Origin: Hofstenia miamia
Lineage: Eukaryota > Xenacoelomorpha > Acoela > Hofsteniidae
Length of the DNA: 39,328 nucleotides
Direction of reading: 5' to 3'
NCBI GenBank assembly: GCA_900660155.1
Contig: CABFPE010000123.1
Span: 214,356-253,683, forward strand
The notes beneath the pieces are model-generated. The model did not search any database and was not told the DNA's origin. It worked only from the letters and a program-made list of their open reading frames with translations. Made by a program: the position numbers and the translations under genes. Positions 21,900-33,022 of this stretch are shown piece by piece (position 1 is the stretch's first letter; each line of letters starts with the position of its first letter).

Positions 21900-22497
21900 C
21901 TATATTTAATATTAAATAAATCAATTATGGTCACGCTATTGTTCACATTATAGTCAACAATTCGGATCTAAAAAGTTAAGATAAATCCTACGTTTGGCTA
22001 ACTAGCTAAGCAGACTATAGAAAAAACCTTAACTGTATACCTAACTTAAATGCGTTTCATGGTCAGGGGCGTAGACCCTAGAATCGTCACGTCATGGAAT
22101 CCTGACCACTACTCAGTACGAACCGCTTAGCAAGCCGTTTCAATTAAATAATCAAACCGCAAAATAAGTAGAAATTGAAATAACTCCGAAGAATTTATTT
22201 CATCAAATTTACACTGCGAGTTGCTTGTATATTTATAGTATCAAAAACAAGTAGCTGTCGATTTAAAATTCAAATTAACGTAGACTCGTCTGGATGTTTT
22301 AGCTAAAATTAATGAGGAACAATTTGTCCTCAGATTTTGGTCAAATTAATTTATCGACAAATACTTGCTTGTATATTAATTAAATTTGATTATTAAATAT
22401 TAATAGTTAGCTAATTTCATCACATTGGTTGCTAACTTAAATTTTTATTTTCGATCTTAGTTTCTTTTAGCAGCGATTGTGATGGATTATACTACAC
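21900..22497 (-). repeat. LTR-like block A (possible solo LTR)
   Basis: On the minus strand a purine-rich tract, GCTGAGGAGGGCG (22510-22498), is followed by TGTAGTATAATCC, like a polypurine tract next to an LTR start. Inside are TATAAATATAC (about 22238-22228), a possible promoter, and GAAATAAATTC about 40 bases later, a possible poly(A) signal. The block ends near a GATCCGAATTGTTGACTATAATG stretch that is similar in order to block B. There is no gag-pol frame beside it, so a solo or fragmented LTR is the best guess. Boundaries are approximate. Confidence 0.4.
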
Positions 22498-22510
22498 GCC
22501 CTCCTCAGCT

Positions 22511-23559
22511 TGCATTAATTTTAGTACGGTTCTTTCCCCGTGCACTAGTGTATCTTCTCTTTTTATGATCATTTCGGCTTCTTGTTTGTCCCAGCACACT
22601 TCTGTGAATTCGGGTTGTTTTGTGATGTTAAAAGTACCGCTTCTTTTTCGGTTGTTACTATGTCAGCGTATCTTACGATTTCCATTTCTCATATGTCCTC
22701 TGATATCATTGTTATTTCTTGCAGATTGTTTATTTTCTCTGAAATTATCCGTAGAATTTCTTATAGAGAGTTAAATTTTCAGTAACTGCTTTGGTGTATA
22801 CTAGATATTTCATACTAAACATTTTGTACTTTTACAAATAAAATAGTCTAAAATGGTGTATTTAAGATTTTATTCAAATATTGGGGCTCAATTTTTGGAT
22901 ATATTGTAGAATCATCACCCAGGCCAAGATGTGTATTAATTCTGTACTATTTAGAGATACTGAACTACAGTTTCTTTCAAGCGGGGCAATGTCTATCTAG
23001 TTTAACTTTCATTGTCTCATGTACACATTTTCTAATTGTCCACACTAAACTATATTTAGTATCCATGCAATATAAGAGTAACATGTAACAGCCACAATTT
23101 AGGTAACTGTATGAGAGAGACTCCAGTTAACAATGGGCTATCACTGCCTGAAGCAGTATCTGATCACCAAGAAAGCCATCCGCCCAACTGCAACAGAGTA
23201 AATTTCCATCCATTGATTGACTCAGCTCATTCTCAAAGAACTATTTTTATTATGTGTACCTTAACTATGTGATAATAAAGAAATCACAGACACTATTCGA
23301 CTTGATAGCTCATTCTCATTTGTGTGTAACTTTAATAGTATAGCAACACAACCTTTCATTGGCACTAACTGCTGATGGAAAAATCTAGTAAATAAATAAC
23401 ACAGCAGTTCCCTACCTTTCATATAAGAATAATGAGTTCTAATCACTAATGACAGACACTAGCTGCAACGAAATAAAAAGGAGTTCAAAACTATCTACAA
23501 CTAATAGCAGCTTCCTAACCCACGGTAAAAACACGAGATAGAATAACTTTAATATATAC
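22511..23559. other. no gene seen between the two LTR-like blocks
   Basis: Frames at 22565-22785 and 23261-23446 have no domain features. No reverse transcriptase, protease or integrase motif is visible, so if the flanking blocks belong to one LTR element, its interior has been lost. Confidence 0.45.
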
Positions 23560-24060
23560 AAGGTCGTTTTCAGGCATTATGGGTCCAATACACTTAACGA
23601 TTTGGATCTAAAATAAGATAAATAACAGTTAACAGACCTATAGGGTTGGCGATCTCGCCTTATTTCGAATTTGTTACTATATGCAACAACAAAAGCGATT
23701 GATAGCCAGCTAGGCAGTAAGCAAAAAGCCCTTGCACCTATCTGTAACTTAAATGCAATGTATTGATCTAGGCAACAACCATTTCTAACCCTTGCAACAG
23801 CCTTTTGATCTCTACAAGCATGAAATGCCTAGCTGCGCATTCATATAAATAAACACACCAAATAAAGATAAGTGAGTAAAAAGGAGTTTATTCTCCATCA
23901 ACATTTCTCTCTTCATGTTGCATATTTATAGTAAATTTTTTAATCATATTTATCAACAAACAAGTACCTTTCACCGTGTTGCGTTGCCAATTGCAGAAAG
24001 TTCTGCATTAATATGGCAATAGCAAAATCGACGTAGAGCTTTATTGTCCCAATGTGATTT
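23560..24060 (-). repeat. LTR-like block B
   Basis: Shares the same ordered landmarks as block A on the minus strand: TATAAATATGCAAC (about 23929-23916), GAATAAACTCC about 40 bases later, then a TAACTTAAATGC-type and a GATCC-AAATCGTT-type segment near 23600. The similarity is diverged and gapped; I infer two members of one LTR family. No terminal duplication was confirmed. Confidence 0.35.
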
Positions 24061-24426
24061 GTCAAAAGTTAAGGTGACGAGAAATTATTTTACAAAAACT
24101 AATTCCAAATTCAAATTACATGACTTGGTTTCATGCTAATTCAACAAAATACAAAATTAATAAAATCAATTAATCTATAATTTGATCTTGTTCCCTTCTT
24201 CATAGTTTTTGTCTTTTGTCTGGATTATGCTACAATATTTATAAAATTATTTTATTATTTTGATTTGTTCCAAACTTGTAGCCCCAAAATTGTTTAAAAT
24301 TGCTTATAATAAGTTTTATTTCTATTTTCACAGAATAAAAAAATGTATTGCTGGGTGCAGTCCCACTCTCTCAGTGACGCTATCTTAACTATGACACGTT
24401 TGCAACCAATGAGACAGTAAATTTCT
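24061..24426. other. no gene seen
   Basis: AT-rich flank of the piggyBac relic with no features found. Confidence 0.5.
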
Positions 24427-26288
24427 TTAACACTAGAATGACAACTGCATTCATTTTGACCGCATTGTAGTATATAACTAGCAATATCCATGTCATTTTT
24501 TATAACTAACTCATTTTAATCTGTGACATTTTCCAACAAACTAAGCATGCAAAGTGGATTTATTGAATTACTAGGAACTATATTTTTTGCGTATTTGATT
24601 AGTATACCTAGAATGCCAATTACGCTCAAAATGACCTTTTTATGTTTTATGATGATGGTACTTAGACAGATGCAATTCCCTTTTCTGGTTATGTTGTTGT
24701 TTATAAATATATATTATTTATGACTATTAAATTATATTATATTAATGGCTTGTGTATATCATGTGGCTGCAGATAGCTTTTGTTGTTATTGCTAAGAGTG
24801 TTTTAGTAATAGATTCACAGGTTAGATTATCTGCAATCAAAGCCTATTTTACTGAACTCTCAGAAGATGATTCTGATGAAGAACATAATGCATCACAATT
24901 TATGGAGTACGACAATGATAATGATGATGGCAATAGACAGAGTAATTTAGAAAACACTCTAGAAAATTGTGATATGGAATTTGATGAGGATGATAGTGAA
25001 AATGAGAGTAACAATTTGATGGATAGTAATTCTGATATAACTGCTATTGAGAACAATAATTCCATATTGCATGATGAGATTGCACTTATCAGGAAAGATG
25101 GTATTCAATGGCAAAAAGTAGAAACAAATCTTTCTTCAGGCCATTTGCAAAAACAAAACATTTTCAAATGTAAACCAGGTCCCACAGCTATAGCAACTAG
25201 GTTCATAAGGAAAGAATCACCATATTCAGCACTGCAGTTAATTATTGATGAAAGAATGCTGAGGCATTTTGTGAAGTGTAAAGTGAAGCTCAGGGAAAAC
25301 AAGTACTTGGTGATTGGTCATTTTCAATAAATGAATTAGAAATATTTATTGTACTTTGTTATGTTCGTGGAGCAATTGGCTGCAAAATATTCCATTGCGT
25401 AGTTTGTTTTCAACAAAATGGGCTGTAACGATTTTCAAAGACTCAATGGCTCGGCAGAAATTTGAAGAAATAATGAAGTTTCTGCGATTTGATATGAAGA
25501 ATACTCGAAGTGAACGCTTGTCAACTGACAAATTTGCACTAATTTCAACAGTGTGGGACCAATTCATTGAATGTTGTAAGAAAATGCATGTTCCTAACTG
25601 GGACTGACAGTTGATGAGCATTTATTTCCTACCAAATCTCGGTGGTGATTCACCCAATATATGGCTAGCAAGCCAGATTAATTTGGCGTTAAGTTTTGGA
25701 TTCTTGCAGAAGTAGACAGTAAGTACCTTTGTAATGGTAGGCCATACTTAAAAAAGGATGAAATTAGCCCAATCGGTAGAAAACTGGCAACTCATGTTGT
25801 GCTTGATTTAATGAATGGACTAAAAAATTGGGGATAACTTTTTTATTTCGGTTGAATTCGCCTTAGCACTTAAATCTCAAAATAAAAGTCTTCTTGGCAC
25901 TATTCGCATCAAACCGTAGAAAGTCATGTCAAAGGACTCACCAGAGCTATCAACAAATGTGTTCAAATCTGAGAGTGGTACCCTCTCACAACCTATAAAG
26001 CTAAAATGAATAAAGTTGTTTGTTGCATTTCAAAATGCTCTGTTTGTGGGAAATTCACAGCCAAAGTGGAAAACACATTCAAGTGTTGCAACAGAAAGTA
26101 TTACTGGAAATGTGTGATTTTTATGTTTTTTATAGTGTTTGTAGAAAATTATTTGTTTGTTCTCAAAATTAATGAAAATATTAATCATTTACATGCATGT
26201 GATTAATTTTACAGCTAAACAAATTGCGGTCGAAATGTACGCATTTGTCATTTTTGGTATTCAAAAATTTTTGTCATTCTTGTGTTAA
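24427..26288 (+). mobile_element. piggyBac-type transposon, internally deleted
   Basis: TTAA at 24427-24430 is followed by CACTAGAATGACAA. The right end, inverted, reads CACAAGAATGACAA next to TTAA at 26285-26288, so the ends match at 13 of 14 positions. Subterminal inverted copies of CATTTTGACCGCA (left, about 24450-24463) and CATTTCGACCGCA (right, about 26239-26227) add support. TTAA target sites and short inverted ends are piggyBac hallmarks. At 1862 bp it is shorter than complete elements because part of the transposase is missing. Confidence 0.88.
24820..26120 (+). pseudogene. piggyBac transposase pseudogene
   Basis: An acidic N-terminal segment (24840-25070, rich in D/E/S/N) is typical of the family. 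The frame continues to a stop at 25330, then the catalytic region proceeds in a shifted frame (about 25320-25607): PLRSLFSTKWAVTIFKDSMA, RQKFEEIMKFLRFDMKN and RLSTDKFALISTVWDQFIE match the conserved piggyBac core. Degraded pieces follow with several stops (YFLPNLGGD near 25625, LLGTIRIKP near 25895, STNVFKSESGTL near 25955). It then jumps to a C-terminal cysteine-rich end, CSVCGKFTAKVENTFKCC (26037-26090), so the segment that would precede it is deleted. It lacks an intact catalytic domain and cannot be active. Confidence 0.85.
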
Positions 26289-26600
26289 GAAAATTTGTAT
26301 TTGCATAACGTTGTTTGAAATATTTACAGAAATTGATCAAAACACTACGCATTCCTTCAAAAGTAATTAAAGAACTTCATATGGTGCTCATGTTCACACA
26401 TTATCTAACTAGAATAGTTCCTTTTACCCCTTTCTGGTAATTCATTTATTTCCGTAAGACGTGCTGTTTCTTAATGAAATCCATTTTAAGATGAACGATT
26501 GAGTAGATTAAAAAATCACCAGTGACCGCTTGGCAAAATTTTGATAAACTATTTAATTTGTAAATTATTTAGTTGTTAAATTAAATAATCAACTGTGCGC
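26289..26600. other. no gene seen
   Basis: AT-rich DNA between the piggyBac relic and the direct repeat flanking the hAT stack. Confidence 0.5.
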
Positions 26601-26609
26601 GCTTAAACA

Positions 26610-26705
26610 AGCAATAAATGAAATATTTCTTTCTGCAAAATATTTCTGTCACGTGATGGAATACGAAAATCCATTCTGACTGCTATCTTAATACATGGGA
26701 TAACA
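26610..26705. repeat. dispersed direct repeat, copy 1 (copy 2 near 37042-37130)
   Basis: Shares GAAATATTTCTT, AATATTTCTGTC(A/G)CGTGAT, GAAAAT and TGCTATCTTAATACATG in the same order and orientation with 37042-37130, roughly three quarters identical by eye. The pair brackets the whole hAT/LINE/mariner stack. Confidence 0.6.
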
Positions 26706-27088
26706 ATTATTATAACTATTGCGCTAAATAGACTGGTATTTTTATGACTTTTCGAAGTCTTTCTGTATGGCAAAGCAATGCACATTTTAGTGCTGCTGAC
26801 AGAGGCGCGCCCAGGGGGAACGGGGGGAACGTCCTCCTTCCCTCAACAGAGCACAGATGCTTCCATTTCTCATTAAATGCATGCCTATAACAATAATAGT
26901 ACATATATATTAAGCATTTGTTCTACCCTATCTGCAGGGGTAAGCATTATTTAATTGATATTACAATTTTTGAAATAATTATAAATCGATTAATCTATTG
27001 AATACTTCAGAAGAAGAAAAATTACCAATAAATTTGAACTTATTTAAAGTTAACTAAATACGTCCTCACCAGCACTAATGGATGAGAA

Positions 27089-28996
27089 TCTTGCTGAAAG
27101 ATATAGTCATTTTCCGATTTGATCGAAAATCATTAGGAGAATTTTTGCTCCCCTCCGCACTAACATTATTCTCATAGAACATGGAATATTTGCATTGAAA
27201 ACATATTTAGAATAACCATAACCATAATCCCGGTAATTCTTCATTTCCGGATTTCCCAGATAGTTTTTCATTCACCACCAGATAGTTTTTCACTTTTCAG
27301 AATCTATTCTTCTCCTAATTTTAACAATAGGCTAAGACCCTAAAACAAAGTCAGAAAAGCCTAAATTAATATTTTTTAGACCTAAGCCCAAAACCAAAGT
27401 TACAAATACATATTTCCTAGTGACTAAAACTTAAATTTCTAATCTAAGACCTGAACCCTGGACCAAAGTCACCAATCCTGTTTCCTTTTGAAACCAGGAT
27501 CAGTTAACAAGGTAACAGCCTGAGTAGGAAATTCCCCTCACCTACTGAACCACATGATTGCATTAGCAAACCCTCGTAATTGCGTATATATGTAGGGAAA
27601 ACAATCCAGTCATAATAATTTATAACATAAACATTCATTATGCTGGTTCCGTTTGCTACGTTGAAATATATTTAGAAAAATATGATACTGAAGAGTAGAT
27701 ATATGAATTGAATAACTGGGTTTAGGTTTCTATGTTGATTAACATGTCAAAATGTATAGACTATTTAACAGGGGCTTTCATCTGGGAGCCGTGGGAGAGA
27801 AAGCTCCCTGAAAAATTTGGGAAGGGGGGTCAGCACTGTGGTGTACACAGAGCCATCGGGGTCATATTCTATATTCCAAAATTGGTTTTGACTTTTAGAA
27901 ACAAGGTGGGAGCTCCAACTAGAATAAAAAATCTTATTTTCTTCTCTAAAACGGGTAGAACATATTAAAACTTGTACCCACAATATTATATATTGTTTTA
28001 ATCCAAAGCTATACTAAAGGCAGGCCATGAAGTCGGTTCTGTTCTTGCTGAAAGATATAGTCATTTTCCGATTTGATCGAAAATCATTAGGAGAATTTTT
28101 GCTCCCCTCCGCACTAACATTATTCTCATAGAACATGGAATATTTGCATTGAAAACATATTTAGAATAACCATAACCATAATCCCGGTAATTCTTCATTT
28201 CCGGATTTCCCAGATAGTTTTTCATTCACCACCAGATAGTTTTTCACTTTTCAGAATCTATTCTTCTCCTAATTTTAACAATAGGCTAAGACCCTAAAAC
28301 AAAGTCAGAAAAGCCTAAATTAATATTTTTTAGACCTAAGCCCAAAACCAAAGTTACAAATACATATTTCCTAGTGACTAAAACTTAAATTTCTAATCTA
28401 AGACCTGAACCCTGGACCAAAGTCACCAATCCTGTTTCCTTTTGAAACCAGGATCAGTTAACAAGGTAACAGCCTGAGTAGGAAATTCCCCTCACCTACT
28501 GAACCACATGATTGCATTAGCAAACCCTCGTAATTGCGTATATATGTAGGGAAAACAATCCAGTCATAATAATTTATAACATAAACATTCATTATGCTGG
28601 TTCCGTTTGCTACGTTGAAATATATTTAGAAAAATATGATACTGAAGAGTAGATATATGAATTGAATAACTGGGTTTAGGTTTCTATGTTGATTAACATG
28701 TCAAAATGTATAGACTATTTAACAGGGGCTTTCATCTGGGAGCCGTGGGAGAGAAAGCTCCCTGAAAAATTTGGGAAGGGGGGTCAGCACTGTGGTGTAC
28801 ACAGAGCCATCGGGGTCATATTCTATATTCCAAAATTGGTTTTGACTTTTAGAAACAAGGTGGGAGCTCCAACTAGAATAAAAAATCTTATTTTCTTCTC
28901 TAAAACGGGTAGAACATATTAAAACTTGTACCCACAATATTATATATTGTTTTAATCCAAAGCTATACTAAAGGCAGGCCATGAAGTCGGTTCTGT
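27089..28996. repeat. 954-bp tandem duplication (two copies)
   Basis: 27089-28042 and 28043-28996 appear identical by eye. The junction is abrupt, TCTGT then TCTTGCTG, with no N. It contains no gene; the matching open frames in both copies show no protein motif. Within the unit, a loose AAGACC...AAACCAAAGT repeat occurs about three times, and CCAGATAGTTTTTCA occurs twice side by side. The duplication lies in the 5' part of the hAT shell, directly before its transposase remnant. Near-perfect identity means it is very recent or an assembly duplication. Confidence 0.95.
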
Positions 28997-29750
28997 GAGA
29001 AACTTAGCGGAGGTATTTACAACTGGTCAATGAACAGCTGCCGTTCTAGAGGATAAGATTGTAGATATATTTTTAAAATGGGATATTCAGTGGTCATACT
29101 TAATCTCTCAGTGCTTTGAGGGTGCGTTTAATATGTGAGATGAAATGAATTGTCTGCAAGCCAAACTGTCTGTTAGGTCTCCAAAGGCTTTGTACAATTC
29201 GTGTTATACACACCGTTTAAATCTAGTTATTGAGTGCATAATAGAGAGTTGCATTCCGCTTAGAAATGCCATTGGAATTACCTAAGAACTTTAAGTTTAC
29301 TTAGTGGTTGTGTAAGACATGAAGCTTTTGTCAATGCACAAGCTCATCTTAGATATAAGAAGACATTAAAGCGTACCAGTAAAACAACTAGAACTTGGAG
29401 AAGTGTAGAAGATGCCATCATGGTCATTATAAGCAGGTATGATGAAATAATGACTGCCTTAAGCAATCTCTCAGAAAGTGCGGATGCAGAGACTGTTGTT
29501 GGTGCTAATGGTCTACTTCACCAACTGAACGACTTTACTTTCATTTTATTAATTTTCATTGTTGAAGATATCTGTAAGCGAACAGGACCTGCTTCTCTAA
29601 TCTTTCAAGCTATTTCAGTAGGCCTTGCAATTGCAGCTAACTCATTTAGAAGTTTAAAATGTAGCCTGAGTTCTTGCCGTGAGTGAAATCATTTTAATGA
29701 CGTGCTTGAAAGTGCCAAAAGCTTTGCTGCCAAGGAACATATTGATATAA
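28997..29750 (+). pseudogene. hAT (ZMYM-like) transposase, N-proximal catalytic half
   Basis: Plus-strand pieces in shifting frames read ISQCFEGAFNM near 29100 (normally GQ.YDGA..M), then LQAKLSVRSPKALY, YTHRLNLVIECIIESC (normally HC..H.LNL) near 29200, RHEAFVNAQAHLRYK near 29320, and TTRTWRSVEDA, then the frame 29420-29686 with YDEIMTALSNLSESADAET. This order matches the RNase H-like hAT transposases of the TTF/ZMYM type. Frameshifts and at least three in-frame stops make it a pseudogene. It ends at AAKEHID (29722-29745), where the LINE 3' tail begins; the protein resumes at 35900. Confidence 0.8.
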
Positions 29751-29772
29751 CAATAAACAATAAACAATAAAC
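29751..29772 (-). repeat. LINE 3' tail of TTTATTG heptamers
   Basis: Three tandem CAATAAA units on the plus strand (TTTATTG on the LINE strand) at the exact junction between hAT coding sequence and the LINE 3' flank. Short tandem 3' tails are common in LINEs that lack a poly(A) tail. Confidence 0.7.
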
Positions 29773-29987
29773 ATTTAATATGCACAAACTAAACACAAGT
29801 TGTGCAAAAACTAAACAAAAATTATGTAAGAAAATAATAATAAATTGTTTACACAGCAATATATAAAGGAACTGAGAAATTTTCTTTAAAAACTATTGAA
29901 CTATAATGAATTGTTGCAATTGTAATAAGTGCTTTTAGAAAAATTAAGTTTATAGTTTGATCATCTGTTTAAGTAAGCATGATTTGA

Positions 29988-31678
29988 TTAGAAACTTATT
30001 AACACACGAACAATAAAGCTTTTTCTAAATGCTTCGGTTTTAACAATAGGAGCAAAATATTTCTTGGTTGATCTAGTAGTTGTTTTTGGCTTTTGATGTT
30101 GCATAATTATATTATAAAGAGGATGATGATGGTTCTTTTCAATTCGAGATAATGTCTTCTGATCTTCAATTTTTAATAACTCAAAGATGTTAAATTTCAC
30201 ATTTGTATATTTTTTCTCATAGCAGTTTAATAAATAGTGATTTAGTTTTGACAATACAACAGAATCAGAACCATAAACTGCTAGATAATATCTGATTCGA
30301 CTAATTGCCAATGCTTCAAATACATGGTTTCTTTCTTTTATGTTAACATTCTTAGTAATAAGGTCTTTAAAAATAAATTTTAATCTTCTTAGTTGCTTTA
30401 ACAAATATTCACCATGTACACTAAATCTCATATCTGATTGAAAATATATCCCGAGAATTTTCTGATCTTGTTTTTCTTTGTATATTGAATCATAGTTACA
30501 ATTGCAGCTGTTCTTACTTAGTGAAAGTCGTAAAAGAAAAGTCTTTTTCTTATTTATTGATAAATTAAACTTTGATGACCATTCATTGATATTTTCTAAT
30601 TCGTTGTGAAATGCATTCTTCTCTTCAAAATTTGGTCTTGACTTACAAGGGCACCCAACAGTAGTATCATCAGAATATTTTAGTAAAATTGCTGATTGAT
30701 TTATTTTCTTTAATATGAGTCGCTGGCAATATTGTATATATTTGTAACACCAACAGTGCCTTGAGATGAACCCAAATTTATCTCTTGATAAGGAAGAGCA
30801 GTGTCTTGCCATATTAATCTTTGGTATCGTTCTGTACAGAAGTTGTAGAGCCACTTGCAAAGATACGGTGAATCTATAAAAGTTGAGTAAAATCGTGCAG
30901 CTGCATCTTGATCAAGTTTATCAAAAGCTTTACTGAAATCAATGAAGCAGCAGTGAAAGCCATTAATATTATTTCTATCAAGTTGAGAAAGAATGGCGTG
31001 CTGCAGTACTAAGAGATAATCAGCAGTACACATTTTACTCTTATATGCAAATGGGAAAGGATCTCCAATCTTCTTAATATTTGGTGTAATGAAAAGTTTA
31101 TGCACGGCTTTCTCAAATAATCTTGCAGGAATAGGTGTAATATTGATACCACGAAGATCATCTACTTTATTTGCAACATTCAGCTTTGGTAATGGTATTA
31201 TGTCTGATCTTTTATAGCAATTAGGGAATTCACCAGTTTTAATAGACAGATTCCAACATGCATGATAAATTGGTGCAAGTGTCGCCCAGTGATTTCTGAA
31301 GACCCAATAGGGTAGACCATTTCTTCCACAAGATGTTCTTTTGCATGTTCGTAATAGATGGGAAACAATGTTTAATGGGATTTCTGGTGGATCTTTATCA
31401 ATTGTATCAAAAAAGGGTATATTCCTTATTGATTCTGTTGATCTTCTTGATCTATTTGCAAGACTTTCATTTAATAGAATTGGATCAAACGAGTTCCAGT
31501 CTATCCTATTTGAGTTGCATCTTCTTTGAGATATTTCGTCAATGTTCTTCCACCAATTATGACTACCGATATTTTTGATGTTATTTAACTTAATTTTAAG
31601 TATTTTTGATTCCAATATTCTAGCTTTATTCTTATTTCCCTTAAGCAATAATCTTATTTCCGTTAAGTAAATAAACAA
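29988..31678 (-). pseudogene. LINE ORF2 reverse transcriptase
   Basis: From 31678 downward (an interior entry point, since the mariner interrupts the gene) the frame gives the thumb-preceding region, then GRNGLPYWVF, DIIPLPKLNVANKVDDLRGI (the P.PK...D.R.I motif), FIDFSKAFDKLD with the first catalytic Asp, and GSSQGTVGVTN (normally QG). A frameshift near 30715 moves to the frame holding KYSDDTTVG, the catalytic Asp pair, followed by the full connection domain and C-terminal tail ending in a stop at 29988. The C-terminal KK(Y/F)TN..FNIFELL...NHPLY pattern is typical of metazoan Jockey/CR1-like LINEs. One frameshift and the mariner insertion inactivate it. Confidence 0.88.
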
Positions 31679-31781
31679 TGAACTTCATAAGTCAAAAAGA
31701 GGACATAACGCAGGAAAGCATATATTTAAGATCATTTACATAGTAAAAAGTAATCATACAATGCAAAAAAGTTAGAGATAA

Positions 31782-32927
31782 TCACTCGATGTATCCACCG
31801 CCAGCTTCAATTATGGCTTCAAGCCGTGGCCGAAACTTGCTACAGGCCGAGATCACATGCTGTGGATCAACATTGGCACAGGCTTCATTGATTGCATCTC
31901 GAAGTGAGTTGACATTCTCATGATGACATTTGTTGGACATTAACTCAATCACGCCCCAAAAGTAAAAGTCCAATGGATTTGCATCAGGTGAATTTGGAGG
32001 CCACATGTTCTTAGCCCAAAACATGGGCAAATTTTCATCACACCAGTTTTGAACAAGATTTGAGGTGTGAGCAGGCGCATTATCCTGTTGGAAAACATAA
32101 TCCTGGCCATTTGATACTTCATCCATCCAAGGTTTGACCACATCATTGAGAACCTTCAGATACACATGTTGGTTAACCGCTTGACCTTTTTCAAAGAAAT
32201 GAGGTGGCATGACATCACCTTTGCTTGATAAGACGCACAACGCCATAACAGATGCTGGAAATTTTGTTTTCTTTACCACAGGAACATCTTCTGGGTCTCT
32301 ACACAAATAACGGCTGTTTCGCTTGTTATGCTTTTCATCAACAACAAAAATTTTTTCGTCAGAGAAAAACTAATATCTAAATGATTAAAATCTCCAGCAA
32401 TGATAGTCTTAGCACTGGGATATTGTTCACTTAATTGTTTGTGACTTTCCTTTATGTATCTTAGTAATTCTTTGCCATTATTTCCAGGAGGGTGCTTTAG
32501 CTGTTTGATGTTTCAATGAAGTAACAAGGAGACTGCATCTTTCTAACCTGCTTTCTTTTTGTGCATCAGTTAACTTTTGTCTGACTTTAAGGGTGTAACT
32601 TTTGTACTGCAAGTCTTGGTGAACTGCTCTCCTGATTGTCGCTTCGCTAACCTCCATGATGCTGGCGAGTTTTCTCATTGATGTTGTTAGGTCATTGTCA
32701 ATGTGATTACAGAGGCGTGAGATAAAATGATCATCTCGTTTTTTGTCACTGCCGACTGAATGACGCTTTCTTTTAGCATCAGATACACCTTCTTCTAAAT
32801 TGTGAGCAGCGGTAATTCAATACATGGTCGACTCTGGCAGCTTTAAAAAATTCTTTACTTCTGTTGGATTCCACCCGGCGTCAAGTGCAATGACGATGGC
32901 AACTCTTTTGTCGTATTCTGAGAACAT
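31782..32927 (-). pseudogene. mariner-type (DD37D-like) transposase with a LINE patch
   Basis: The start ATG is at 32927-32925 (MFSEYDKRVAIVIALDAG). An in-frame TGA lies at 32819-32817 (codon 37), then the HTH (RKLASIMEVSEATIRRAV) and the linker to LKHQTAK near 32500. Here a 127-bp LINE piece (32494-32368) interrupts. The gene resumes with FFSDEKIFVVDEKHN (first catalytic Asp), then QQDNAPAHTS (second Asp) and NSPDANPLDFYFWG; counting from the Asp of QDN to the Asp of PLD gives 37 intervening residues. It ends GGGYIE and a stop at 31782. A DD37D arrangement is known in maT-like mariners. The whole copy sits inside the LINE, and its terminal repeats could not be resolved. Confidence 0.88.
32368..32494 (-). 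repeat. 127-bp LINE endonuclease fragment inside the mariner transposase
   Basis: Matches 33502-33628, in the endonuclease gene of the surrounding LINE, in the same orientation with a constant offset of 1134, two substitutions and no gaps. It falls between the transposase segments LKHQTAK and FFSDEK, which normally lie about ten residues apart, so it replaces only a few codons. Confidence 0.95.
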
Positions 32928-33022
32928 AATACAATCTAAAATAACAGAAAATCTGAATAACTTAGAATAGTTGTTTTATTAATTGATCAAATAATCAAAC
33001 AGATGATTTTAACTCACAATTC

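Noticed and set aside
22060..22110. GTCAGG...CCTGAC inverted pair resembling a tRNA or hAT end
   Set aside because: No cloverleaf or B-box, and no matching distant end or target duplication; it lies within the LTR-like block.
25105..25621. Minus-strand frames opposite the piggyBac transposase
   Set aside because: Antisense to conserved plus-strand piggyBac motifs.
27732..28937. Identical open frames on both strands in each copy of the 954-bp repeat
   Set aside because: They repeat only because the DNA is duplicated; composition shows no domain, and both strands being open suggests chance.
31333..31578. Plus-strand frames opposite the LINE reverse transcriptase
   Set aside because: Antisense shadows of the conserved minus-strand reverse transcriptase.
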